Shown here: positions 1-6,113 of the stretch, piece after piece
Layout: the number at the start of each line of letters is the position of its first letter
Position numbering within the stretch: position 1 is the first letter of the stretch
Assembly (NCBI GenBank): GCA_004195305.1
Contig: SDWN01000496.1
Coordinates: 1 to 6,113 of the forward strand
Origin: Neptunomonas sp.
GTDB lineage: Bacteria; Pseudomonadota; Gammaproteobacteria; Pseudomonadales; Balneatricaceae
Direction of reading: 5' to 3'
DNA: 6,113 bases
The notes under the pieces: model-generated
Told to the model about the DNA's origin: nothing
The model's database searches: none
What the model saw: only the letters and a program-made list of their open reading frames with translations
Made by a program: the position numbers and the translations under genes

Positions 1-474
1 GGGCCGCGCCCAGTTGCGGCTTACGACACCTTAGCCGCCGCTAACGATCCCTCCGCCTAGACTTCCCAGCATCAGCCTAAGTTCCCTTAAGCGGACATTG
101 TGGCGACTTACGCTATCGGCAGCTTCATCTACTTTGCGGCCATCGTTACTGACTCTACAGCTGCACCAGATCATGCAGCATTTTCATGAAGCACTTGGTG
201 GACAACATTCCAAACCCTATTGCTAGCAGGTATCCCTGCGGCTCCATTTTGGGAGTTATATCGACAAACCGGACCTTTCGCAACGTTCTCCAGAAGAGCA
301 GCACTATCGCTCCAATAGCGGACGTAAACATTGCTCTGACCTAACAGCCGCTGATACGTCAGCTCGCTTTCAGTAAAAATACAATCAAGAAGCGTACGGA
401 TGATGAGACGTTTTCTTTCACAGTGATGAGCAGCCTACCTACAACTTTCTTAAAGAATAAAGCAAGCATCTTCA
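1..474. other. No supportable gene; probably degraded or intergenic sequence
   Basis: I read this stretch on both strands and found no frame with a convincing start, ribosome binding site and recognisable protein. Every frame is broken by stops; the longest open run I noticed, on the + strand from about 45 to 235, is roughly 63 codons, has no start context and a low-complexity Pro/Ser/Leu-rich translation typical of an antisense frame. The sequence is GC-rich near the left edge and becomes AT-richer towards the arr promoter. It may be a decayed gene or long intergenic DNA at the edge of the arr segment. I see no tRNA, rRNA, CRISPR or insertion-sequence end here. Confidence 0.5.
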
Positions 475-488
475 TTGATCTGAATCAA
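475..488 (+). promoter_or_regulatory. FNR/ANR-type binding site upstream of arrA
   Basis: The 14-mer TTGATCTGAATCAA is a perfect match to the FNR/ANR consensus TTGAT-N4-ATCAA. The symmetry extends one further base pair pair on each side, giving 7-base arms (CATTGAT and ATCAATG) at 473-490. FNR-family regulators activate anaerobic respiration genes when their iron-sulfur cluster is intact, which fits an arsenate-respiration operon starting 142 bases downstream. CRP-type boxes differ in the half-site (TGTGA), so this is more likely an FNR than a CRP target. The site is clear in the sequence; the regulation is inferred. Confidence 0.8.
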
Positions 489-509
489 TGTTTTTTATGT
501 CTGCAGGGC

Positions 510-515
510 TACCTT
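510..515 (+). promoter_or_regulatory. Possible -10 element of the arr promoter
   Basis: TACCTT keeps T1, A2 and T5 of the sigma-70 -10 consensus. It would place the transcription start near 522-523, which puts the FNR-type palindrome (centre 481.5) at about -41, the usual position for class II FNR activation. There is no good -35 hexamer, as expected for an activator-dependent promoter. A second candidate, TACACT at 522-527, fits the consensus slightly better but puts the FNR site near -52. Either start leaves an untranslated leader of roughly 95-107 bases before arrA; the leader holds a direct repeat AACTGTT (550-556 and 575-581) of unknown meaning. Confidence 0.35.
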
Positions 516-616
516 TAAGCCTACACTTTGTAGTGCCATTAAATTAAACAACTGTTCGAAGCAGAGGCTAGCAGAACTGTTACCCCTTCAATGTAGAGAA
601 CAGAGGTGCACCGGGG

Positions 617-622
617 AAGGAG
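617..622 (+). promoter_or_regulatory. Ribosome binding site fixing the arrA start
   Basis: AAGGAG lies 7 bases before the ATG at 630. The same frame is open back to a GTG at 606, but that codon has no ribosome binding site at the right distance and would add eight residues in front of the Tat signal. The ATG at 630 is therefore the better start. Confidence 0.85.
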
Positions 623-629
623 TCACCCT

Positions 630-3173
630 ATGAATGTAAAGGAAAGCATTAACCTGTCGAGACGGCAGGTGCTCATTGGGACCGGGACTTTAGCTCTGGC
701 CTCGCTTTTTGCTCCTAAGGCCATCGTATTAGCGATGGCAGAAGCAGGGATGATCTATGAACCCAATAGCGGTAAATGGGTTGGTACGACGTGTAACGGC
801 TGTACGTCCTTTTGCGCTAAACAAGTTTATATCCAAGACGGCCGAGCACTGAATATTCGCGGCAATGAATTTTCCAAAGTACACGGAAAATCGAGTTGCC
901 CTCGGCAGTACTTGGCGCTACAGGAACTCTACGATCCTGACCGCGTGCGCACTCCGATGCTACGCACCAATCCGGAAAAAGGCCGAGGAATTGATCCCCA
1001 GTTCAAACCAATTAGCTGGGATGAGGCGATCAGCCTTATTGCAGATCAGTTTATGGCCCTGCGCGAGAAGAACGAAACACATCGTTATGTTGCCTTGCGT
1101 GGACGGTATTCCTACCTCAGCGATGTGCTGATAAAAAACTTTACTCAGGTCATGGGCTCACCCAATGCGATCACCCACAGTGCGCTTTGTGCTGAGGCGG
1201 ATAAGTTAGGGAGTTTCTTTACCGAAGGTAATTGGGGTTATCGCCAATACGATATTCAAGATACCCGCTACATCCTCTCCTTCGGAGTCGATCCGCTGAG
1301 CGCTAATCGACAGGTTTCATATTACTGCAGCGAGTGGGGTAACACTTTAGACAAGGCACAGGTTGCTATCGTCGATCCCCGTTTTTCAGCATCTGCGGCC
1401 AAAGCAGATGAATGGGTACCAATCAAGCCTGGGCAAGACGGGGCATTAGGTCTTGCCTTGGCACATCAGATTTTAGTTGATGGTGGATGGCATCGACCTT
1501 TTGTCGGTGATTTCACTGATGGCCAGAATCGCTTTGTTGCTGGACAAGAGGTTGATTCAGGTATTTTCAAAGAGATCCATACCAATGGTTTGGTTGAGTG
1601 GTGGAACATCGCACTTAAAGACTACACACCCGAGTGGGCGGCAGGGTTATGCGGAATTGATGCTGGGCAGATTCGACGTATTGCTGCCAAGTTAGTTGAT
1701 GCTTCGCCTCGAGTACAAATTTGGCGCTCGCGTGGTGCTCAGATGCAACATCGAGGAGCCTACACCGCAATGGCGCTGCACGCACTTAATGGTTTGCTCG
1801 GGTCCGTGGACCAGGAGGGCGGTGTTCTTAAATGGGCTTCTGCTCCAATGGCCAAAATGCCATCTTCTAAAAAATATGTCGATGAGATCGGTAAGCCCGG
1901 CCTCAAGATGGAAAAAATGGATCGTAGGGGTCGACTTGAGTTCCCAGCGTTGAAAAAAGGAAAGAGTGGAGGTGGCGTAGTAACCAATGCCGTAGCCACC
2001 AGTATTTTAGAGGCCGATCCTTATAGCCCTGCCTTCGTGCTGGGTTATCACAACAACTTTTCTTTTTCATCTCCAGGTGGACAGCAATGGGAAGAGGCCT
2101 TGAAAAAAGTGCCTTTTGTAACCCACTTAACCACCAATATTAGCGAGTTCAGCTGGTATTCCGATCTGATTCTGCCTGCACCGCATTTTATGTTCGAACG
2201 CTGGGGGATACAGAAGACAGCAGGAAACCGGTACACGCAAGTTTCAATTACCCAGCCAGCGGTAAAGCCTTTGGGTGAAGCGATAGAGGATGAATGCGGC
2301 GTTCCTTGGTTGATTGCTAACGAACTGGCCAAACGAGGTTTTGAGAATCCGCTTAATTATCTGAAGAGTGAATTCAAAGATCCAGAAACCGGTAACGCCC
2401 CTACCACCCCTGTTGAATTGGCGATGTACGCCACCAAGATCCTAACCCAACCGTTGTGGGATCCTGCTCTGTATAAAGAAGGTGACCATTTCAGCGGATG
2501 GAAAGAGTTTCTTGAAAAAGGGGTCTGGAACTCCAAGCCGTATGCTTTCCGAAAACGCTGGAGCCATATGAAAACAGTCACCAAGAAATTTGAGTTCTAT
2601 AGCGAAACGATGAGAGTGGCATTGGAGAAGCATGGCAAGAAGCATCATACCGACCCTGATGGGGTAATGAAGGCGACCGGTTATCTAGCCAGAGGAGAGC
2701 TTGCTTTTATCCCCCATTACGAAGAACCGTTCCGGTATGGTGACGAGCAGACTTACCCTCTTTTGTTCGTGGATCATAAATCTCGCCTTAGCCGTGAAGG
2801 TCGCTCGGCTAACAATTCTTGGTTTCAGAACAATCTGGATATCGATCCGGGCGCACGAAAAAATGCTGACGTGGCCAAACTCAACCCCATCGATGCCGAA
2901 AAGCTGGGCGTAAAAGACGGTGATCCGATTCGTATCACCTCCATTCAAGGCAGCATCACTTGTGAAGCCGCGCTATTTGAGGGAATAAGGCCAGGAACGG
3001 TTGCCAAAGCTTTCGGCCAAGGTCACTGGGCCTACGGACGCATTGCTGCACGTCAATTTGGCAAGGAAGCGTTGGGAGGCAACAATAATGATCTTCTGCC
3101 ACCCGCCTACGAACATCTATCAGGATCCTCTGCTTTTTATGGGCAGATAGGTGTCCGAGTAGAGAAGGTATAG
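630..3173 (+). CDS. arrA: Respiratory arsenate reductase, molybdopterin catalytic subunit ArrA
   Basis: Predicted periplasmic catalytic subunit that reduces arsenate to arsenite as a terminal electron acceptor, using a bis-molybdopterin guanine dinucleotide cofactor and one [4Fe-4S] cluster. It has 847 residues from the ATG at 630, close to known ArrA proteins (about 850). Residues 10-35 form a twin-arginine signal (SRRQVL, then a hydrophobic stretch), with likely cleavage after AMA at 37. Cluster cysteines are C55, C58, C62 and C90 (C-x2-C-x3-C-x27-C). RGRY at 157-160 is the ArrA signature, where ArxA has a GRGWG-type motif. C187, in HSALCAEADK, is the probable Mo ligand. R159, Y160, H183, S184, K192 and Y204 fall exactly six positions before the ANA-3 ArrA active-site residues I remember (R165, Y166, H189, S190, K198, Y210). 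Further ArrA-like blocks are EGNWGY, FVGDF, WWN-x3-LKD-x-TPEWA and KSRLSREGRSAN. The frame is intact. Thiosulfate, polysulfide or tetrathionate reductases are less likely alternatives. Confidence 0.92.
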   Translation: MNVKESINLSRRQVLIGTGTLALASLFAPKAIVLAMAEAGMIYEPNSGKWVGTTCNGCTSFCAKQVYIQDGRALNIRGNEFSKVHGKSSCPRQYLALQELYDPDRVRTPMLRTNPEKGRGIDPQFKPISWDEAISLIADQFMALREKNETHRYVALRGRYSYLSDVLIKNFTQVMGSPNAITHSALCAEADKLGSFFTEGNWGYRQYDIQDTRYILSFGVDPLSANRQVSYYCSEWGNTLDKAQVAIVDPRFSASAAKADEWVPIKPGQDGALGLALAHQILVDGGWHRPFVGDFTDGQNRFVAGQEVDSGIFKEIHTNGLVEWWNIALKDYTPEWAAGLCGIDAGQIRRIAAKLVDASPRVQIWRSRGAQMQHRGAYTAMALHALNGLLGSVDQEGGVLKWASAPMAKMPSSKKYVDEIGKPGLKMEKMDRRGRLEFPALKKGKSGGGVVTNAVATSILEADPYSPAFVLGYHNNFSFSSPGGQQWEEALKKVPFVTHLTTNISEFSWYSDLILPAPHFMFERWGIQKTAGNRYTQVSITQPAVKPLGEAIEDECGVPWLIANELAKRGFENPLNYLKSEFKDPETGNAPTTPVELAMYATKILTQPLWDPALYKEGDHFSGWKEFLEKGVWNSKPYAFRKRWSHMKTVTKKFEFYSETMRVALEKHGKKHHTDPDGVMKATGYLARGELAFIPHYEEPFRYGDEQTYPLLFVDHKSRLSREGRSANNSWFQNNLDIDPGARKNADVAKLNPIDAEKLGVKDGDPIRITSIQGSITCEAALFEGIRPGTVAKAFGQGHWAYGRIAARQFGKEALGGNNNDLLPPAYEHLSGSSAFYGQIGVRVEKV

Positions 3174-3184
3174 GAGGCTAGACA

Positions 3185-3886
3185 ATGCGATACGGAATGG
3201 TAATTGATCAACAAAAGTGCGTGGGATGTTCTGGCTGCGTCTTTGGCTGCAAGGCAGAAAACCACACTACCGAAGATATCAACTGGTGTGACAAAATCAT
3301 CACTACCAGTGGGAAATACCCTGATGTGCAGTTCGAGTATGTCTCCACTATGTGCAACCATTGTGACAATGCACCCTGCGTCAACGGCTGTCCGACCCAG
3401 GCAATGCATAAGGGAGAGGGAGGGCTAACCCTTCACGATCCAGATAAATGCATCGGCTGTAAGGCTTGTATGGTCAACTGCCCCTATGGGGTCATCAGCT
3501 TTAACTGGGAAAAACCCCACCAGCGCTGGCAGGAAGACACCGGCATTGCAGCAGGTAGTTTTACTCCAGCAGCAATGCTTAAGGAAGCCGGTGGCGATGG
3601 CAGCCCGCAGAGCAACCCTGAGTCCGCTAGATCATACCCGTCTATGCGATCTCGAGGGACTGTAGAAAAATGTACCTTCTGCACCCATCGCCTCAAAGTC
3701 GGACTTAACCCCGCCTGCGTAGAGGCGTGTCCATCAGGAGCAAGAGTGGTGGGTGATCTCGATGATCCAGACAGTGACGTGTCTCGATTGATAAGAAAGT
3801 ACGATGGCAAACCGTTACGCCCAGACCTGGGAACAGGCGCCAAGGTGTTCTACATCCGCAGTTATACACCCTCACGTCGTACATAG
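3185..3886 (+). CDS. arrB: Respiratory arsenate reductase, four [4Fe-4S] electron-transfer subunit ArrB
   Basis: Iron-sulfur subunit of 233 residues that should relay electrons from the membrane subunit to the cluster and molybdenum centre of ArrA. Sixteen cysteines form four groups: C12, C15, C18, C22 (CVGCSGC-x3-C); C57, C60, C65, C69; C89, C92, C95, C99 (CIGCKAC-x3-CP); and C163, C166, C178, C182. This is the layout of the DmsB/PsrB/NrfC/ArrB family, and the length matches the roughly 234 residues of known ArrB. There is no signal peptide, so it is expected to fold in the cytoplasm and cross by Tat together with ArrA. The start has AGGAGG at 3172-3177, 7 bases upstream and overlapping the arrA stop; the 11-base gap suggests coupled translation. 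The family alone does not reveal the substrate; ArrA does. Confidence 0.92.
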   Translation: MRYGMVIDQQKCVGCSGCVFGCKAENHTTEDINWCDKIITTSGKYPDVQFEYVSTMCNHCDNAPCVNGCPTQAMHKGEGGLTLHDPDKCIGCKACMVNCPYGVISFNWEKPHQRWQEDTGIAAGSFTPAAMLKEAGGDGSPQSNPESARSYPSMRSRGTVEKCTFCTHRLKVGLNPACVEACPSGARVVGDLDDPDSDVSRLIRKYDGKPLRPDLGTGAKVFYIRSYTPSRRT

Positions 3887-3898
3887 GAGAATGGAATC

Positions 3899-4939
3899 AT
3901 GAATACCAACACATCTAGCCAATTACTCCTGGCTCTTTCTGCGATTGGGTTACTGTTCGGTGGCTTCTTTGCTGTGGAGGAGTTGTTTATACAGCCGTCA
4001 TTCACGACCAATGACGGCCTTGTTTGGACTCTGCCATTGGTGACCTATATCTTTTTAGCGCTAGCAAGCACCGGAGTTTCGATCGTGATGGCCAGTGCAG
4101 AGCTAAGCGAAAATGAAGCCGTTAATGAGCACAAACCTGCTCTGCTGATTGCTGCGCTGTCGCTGTTGATCGGCGCTTTTGCAGCGCTTGCCACGGAAAT
4201 GGGCTCTCCATTTAACGTGTTTTGGCTACTACTAAGTCCGAATCTGAGTTCTCCAATTTGGTGGATGGGAACCCTCTACTCAATCGAGCTAGCTCTGCTA
4301 GGAATCAAGCTCTTTACTCTTCTCAGCGGTAAAGAGCAGGGGAGCGGTCACATGCTGACCATCGCCACCCTGGTGGTTGCCGTACTTGCGGCTCTCGTTC
4401 TCGGTAGCGTATTCGGAACCGTAACCGGCCGTGAGGGGTTTAGTGGGCTTGATGCATCATTGCTTACGTTACTTTGCGCTCTCGTTAGCGGAGCCGCTAT
4501 AGCACCGTTGCTAATAAGCAGCAAAGCACGTCAGTCAATGCTTCAACCAGGGCGTATTTTGATCGGCGCACTCAGTTTGTTGCTGGTCGTCAAATATGTC
4601 TATCTGGCTCGCAGCAGCGTGCCTAGCGAAGTGAACTGGGTGGCTCTATGGATGCCAGTACTGATGATCGGTGCATTAGCCAGCTACCGGGCTATGCCCG
4701 TTATAGCGGCCCTGGTTGCGATGCCCACATTACTGCTTATTGAGCTAAGTTTCGTCATCCAAGGTCAGTTGATTGTTTTGGGGCCTAAACAGAGTTGGCT
4801 TGGCACTTTGCAAAGCTATATCCCCAACATGGCTGAAATTGGGATTCTGGCATTTGGCTGCTCAGTTGCTTATCTCTGTTTCTTTGTTCTCAGTAGAATT
4901 CTTGAACTGAAAAGTAAGAAGTTAAACAGCCCTGCCTGA
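3899..4939 (+). CDS. arrC: NrfD/PsrC-type membrane anchor and quinol-oxidising subunit ArrC
   Basis: Polytopic inner-membrane protein of 346 residues, expected to oxidise quinol and feed electrons to ArrB. Hydrophobic stretches that look like membrane segments lie near residues 8-26, 43-65, 79-98, 121-143, 152-174, 185-206, 217-236, 247-262, 265-292 and 312-335, so 8-10 helices, as in the NrfD/PsrC family. It ends in a short basic tail (LKSKKLNSPA). Position directly after an ArrB-type subunit, with a 12-base gap and AGGAG (3885-3889) overlapping the arrB stop, supports a three-subunit complex. A closer ATG at 3891 gives only a three-codon frame and is too near the ribosome binding site to be the start. 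The fold class is well supported by hydropathy and context; I identified no individual quinone-binding residues, and the ArrC name rests on the ArrA call. Confidence 0.85.
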   Translation: MNTNTSSQLLLALSAIGLLFGGFFAVEELFIQPSFTTNDGLVWTLPLVTYIFLALASTGVSIVMASAELSENEAVNEHKPALLIAALSLLIGAFAALATEMGSPFNVFWLLLSPNLSSPIWWMGTLYSIELALLGIKLFTLLSGKEQGSGHMLTIATLVVAVLAALVLGSVFGTVTGREGFSGLDASLLTLLCALVSGAAIAPLLISSKARQSMLQPGRILIGALSLLLVVKYVYLARSSVPSEVNWVALWMPVLMIGALASYRAMPVIAALVAMPTLLLIELSFVIQGQLIVLGPKQSWLGTLQSYIPNMAEIGILAFGCSVAYLCFFVLSRILELKSKKLNSPA

Positions 4940-4956
4940 CAATAATTAGGCCTCTA

Positions 4957-4994
4957 GATACAGCCCCGGTTTGAAAAAAAACTGGGTCTGTGTC
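4957..4994 (+). terminator. Probable transcription terminator after arrC
   Basis: Eighteen bases after the arrC stop, two 16-base arms (4957-4972 and 4979-4994) can pair with one mismatch and two G-U pairs, enclosing the six-base loop GAAAAA. The GC-rich part of the stem pairs CCC with GGG. The following T-run is short (TTGTAAG), so it is a weaker intrinsic terminator than the textbook form, but its position directly behind the operon fits. It could also protect the 3' end of the mRNA. Confidence 0.6.
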
Positions 4995-4999
4995 TTGTA

Positions 5000-5370
5000 A
5001 GTAATTTATACAGGCACGTGGTTTTGCCAGCCACCAATGCAGCAGAGACTCAACTAGCGTGCTAGTGATGTTCGGTTTAGTGATTAGAGCCTAAAGATAT
5101 CAGTCTGATCAACCCCCTCCAAAATATCTGCATTGGGCGCATCTACGGAAATCGGTCGAACTCGCAGTAACCATCCACTATTGATCAGTAGGTAAGCCAC
5201 ATACCTATCTCCAAATTGAATTTAGTTCATTCGGAGAGGCTCAAAGAGAGCGGGTCATCGACTTAACATACCTCCTGGCTGATGGCCGCAAAGTCGCAAC
5301 TCTTGCCATAAACGGTCACTGACAAAGCGTCCGCTTCCATGTTTCTGGCTAGCAAGGGCGGTTGCCGTGG
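5000..5370. other. Gene-free stretch with degraded coding-like sequence
   Basis: No intact gene is visible between the arrC terminator and the helicase fragment. On the - strand one frame from about 5389 down to 5084 is broken only by TGA (5255-5257) and TAA (5222-5224). Its last 46 codons have a protein-like composition (containing FGDRYVAYLLINSGWLLRV), but I do not recognise the family. On the + strand, roughly 5173-5322 is also open and contains FGEAQRERVIDLTYLLADGR, again unrecognised. The two readings overlap, so at most one is a true remnant. A short inverted repeat, ACTAGC-GT-GCTAGT, lies at 5053-5066. I see no promoter or ribosome binding site that would support expression of either frame. 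Confidence 0.35.
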
Positions 5371-5553
5371 TCACAGACCCCAAGTGGCCCTATAGGGCCG
5401 ACTCTTGCCACTACCGGTTTCCGCACTGATCAGCAAATCCTTGCCCGCCAACGCCTGCGGTATCGCTTGCTGCTGTACCTCGGTCGGCTGCTCAAGCCCC
5501 ATCTCGGCCAGCGCTTTTTGAAGACGATCATGTAACGGCAGTTCTGAAAACAC
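5371..5553 (-). pseudogene. Truncated DEAD-box ATP-dependent RNA helicase (N-terminus only)
   Basis: Sixty codons survive of a family whose members usually have 400 or more. The GTG start at 5553 is chosen because GAGGAA (5559-5564) lies 5 bases upstream and the protein then begins with FSELPLHDRL, a typical beginning for this family; a GTG at 5607 would only add 18 residues of unrelated sequence. Visible parts are the Q motif region (PTEVQQQAIP, residues 23-32, with F2 as the likely upstream aromatic residue) and Walker A/motif I (AETGSGKS, residues 44-51). After S51 the similarity stops and nine unrelated residues lead to TGA. Motif II (DEAD), SAT and the RecA2 domain are absent, so the product cannot be an active helicase. 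The start signals and promoter look intact, suggesting recent breakage, by deletion or insertion next to the arr segment. Confidence 0.8.
5386..5399. repeat. Perfect 14-bp palindrome at the helicase breakpoint
   Basis: GGCCCTATAGGGCC is fully self-complementary. It begins one base beyond the point (5401) where helicase similarity ends. It could be a trace of the recombination that truncated the gene, a target or end sequence of an unknown element, or chance; no direct repeats or transposase gene accompany it. Confidence 0.55.
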
Positions 5554-5621
5554 GGAATTTCCTCGAGTCTGAATCGGTATTAGTGGTGCAGTCCTGCGCC
5601 GCAGCACTTAAAATGTGCGTC

Positions 5622-5627
5622 ATTATA
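5622..5627 (-). promoter_or_regulatory. -10 element of the helicase promoter
   Basis: Read on the - strand this is a perfect TATAAT, 69 bases upstream of the GTG start of the helicase fragment. The best-spaced -35 candidates (around 5644-5651) are poor matches to TTGACA, so promoter strength is unclear. Transcription would start near 5615 and read into the truncated gene. Confidence 0.45.
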
Positions 5628-5718
5628 CTCTAGTTAGCCCTCCGGGTTATGCTGAGGATGACGGTGCTTATTTAACTGTGCCGGTTCGCTTAATTTTCTT
5701 ATCAGCAAGGACTACCAC

Positions 5719-6113
5719 ATGCAGATCTGGGTCGACGCCGACGCCTGCCCGGTGGTGATCAAGGAAATTCTGTTCAAAGCGGCAGAGCGTACCGGGATGC
5801 AACTCACCCTTGTAGCCAATCAACCTGTGCATACTCCTCCGTCTCGCTACATCAGAATGCTTCAAGTAACACCTGGTTTTGATGTCGCTGACAACGAGAT
5901 AGTCAAAAGGCTCAGCGAAGGCGACCTTGTAATCACAAGTGATATCCCGTTGGCGGCGGACGCGATTGAAAAAGGAGCTTATGCGCTCAGTCCTCGTGGT
6001 GAACTGTATTCGGCGGACAGTATCGGAGCCCGCCTGAATATGAGAGATTTTATGGACACCATGCGAGCCAGTGGAGTAGTTACGGGTGGACCGCCGGCGT
6101 TGAGTCAAAGCGA
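5719..6113 (+). CDS. UPF0178/YaiI family protein (DUF188), 3' end outside the window
   Basis: An open frame of 131 complete codons with no stop before the window edge; family members have about 150 residues, so only the C-terminal end is missing. The start is ATG with AAGGA (5707-5711) 7 bases upstream. Diagnostic features are the N-terminal WVDADACP (residues 4-11), FDVADN (54-59), LVITSDIPLA (70-79), SPRGE (91-95) and RLNMRDFM...GGPPALSQ (105-130). The conserved aspartates D6, D8, D58 and D75 resemble the acidic cluster of PIN-like nuclease folds, but the family's function is not established. It is divergent from the helicase fragment, with 165 bases between them that must hold both promoters. 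It looks like a conserved chromosomal gene flanking the arr segment. The first 90 or so bases look more GC-rich than the rest. Confidence 0.9.
   Translation, partial: MQIWVDADACPVVIKEILFKAAERTGMQLTLVANQPVHTPPSRYIRMLQVTPGFDVADNEIVKRLSEGDLVITSDIPLAADAIEKGAYALSPRGELYSADSIGARLNMRDFMDTMRASGVVTGGPPALSQS

Noticed and set aside
95..235. Possible insertion-sequence integrase remnant (fragments reading like SFIYFAAIVTD and HEALGGQ on the + strand)
   Set aside because: The two fragments lie in different frames, are much too close together for a real integrase core, and are too short to separate from chance.
606..629. GTG start for arrA eight codons earlier
   Set aside because: No ribosome binding site at a proper distance, and it would extend the sequence ahead of a well-formed Tat signal; the ATG at 630 has AAGGAG 7 bases upstream.
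630..3173. Alternative identity as ArxA-type arsenite oxidase or thiosulfate/polysulfide reductase
   Set aside because: RGRY replaces the ArxA GRGWG motif, and the KSRLSREGRSAN, EGNWGY and WWN-x3-LKD-x-TPEWA blocks match ArrA rather than sulfur-compound reductases.
3484..3843. Open frame of 119 codons on the - strand inside arrB
   Set aside because: It lies entirely opposite a gene whose cysteine motifs are all intact, and it has no start signals or motifs.
5554..5607. 18-codon N-terminal extension of the helicase fragment from GTG at 5607
   Set aside because: The extension is unlike the family, and a good ribosome binding site precedes the GTG at 5553.
5668..6108. Long open frame on the - strand opposite the YaiI-family gene
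   Set aside because: It is the antisense shadow of a clearly conserved + strand protein and has no recognisable motifs of its own.

Overview
The window carries one complete, tightly packed three-gene operon (630-4939, + strand) for a membrane-anchored molybdenum oxidoreductase of the DMSO reductase superfamily. I read it as a dissimilatory (respiratory) arsenate reductase, arrABC. The catalytic subunit has a Tat signal, a C-x2-C-x3-C-x27-C iron-sulfur motif, the RGRY signature used to separate ArrA from the arsenite-oxidising ArxA, and a molybdenum-ligand cysteine in the block HSALCAEADK. Their spacing matches what I recall of the Shewanella ANA-3 enzyme. It is followed by a four-cluster ferredoxin-like electron-transfer subunit (ArrB) and an NrfD/PsrC-type membrane quinol-oxidising subunit (ArrC).

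Layout. Positions 1-474 hold no gene I can support. A perfect FNR/ANR-type palindrome (475-488) and a plausible -10 element lie upstream of an untranslated leader. arrA (630-3173), arrB (3185-3886) and arrC (3899-4939) are separated by 11-12 bases, each with a strong ribosome binding site; the sites of arrB and arrC overlap the preceding stop codon. A hairpin at 4957-4994 probably ends transcription. Positions 5000-5370 contain only degraded, coding-like sequence. A DEAD-box RNA helicase gene on the - strand (5371-5553) is cut off directly after its Walker A motif. Divergent from it, a UPF0178/YaiI-family gene starts at 5719 and runs off the window end.

How the genes work together (family knowledge plus inference): under anoxia an FNR/ANR-type regulator would switch on the operon. 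ArrC would oxidise quinol in the inner membrane, ArrB would pass electrons through four [4Fe-4S] clusters, and ArrA, exported by Tat with ArrB, would reduce arsenate to arsenite in the periplasm.

Organism: the YaiI-like and helicase fragments, the FNR box and the signal structures suggest a gammaproteobacterium, possibly Pseudomonas- or Halomonas-like; this is an impression from remembered sequences. The truncated helicase and the degraded sequence on both sides of an intact operon suggest that arrABC sits in an accessory, probably horizontally acquired, segment. I see no wholly new system; the most notable points are a self-contained ArrC-type operon in a probable gammaproteobacterium, its perfect FNR site, and the broken flanks.
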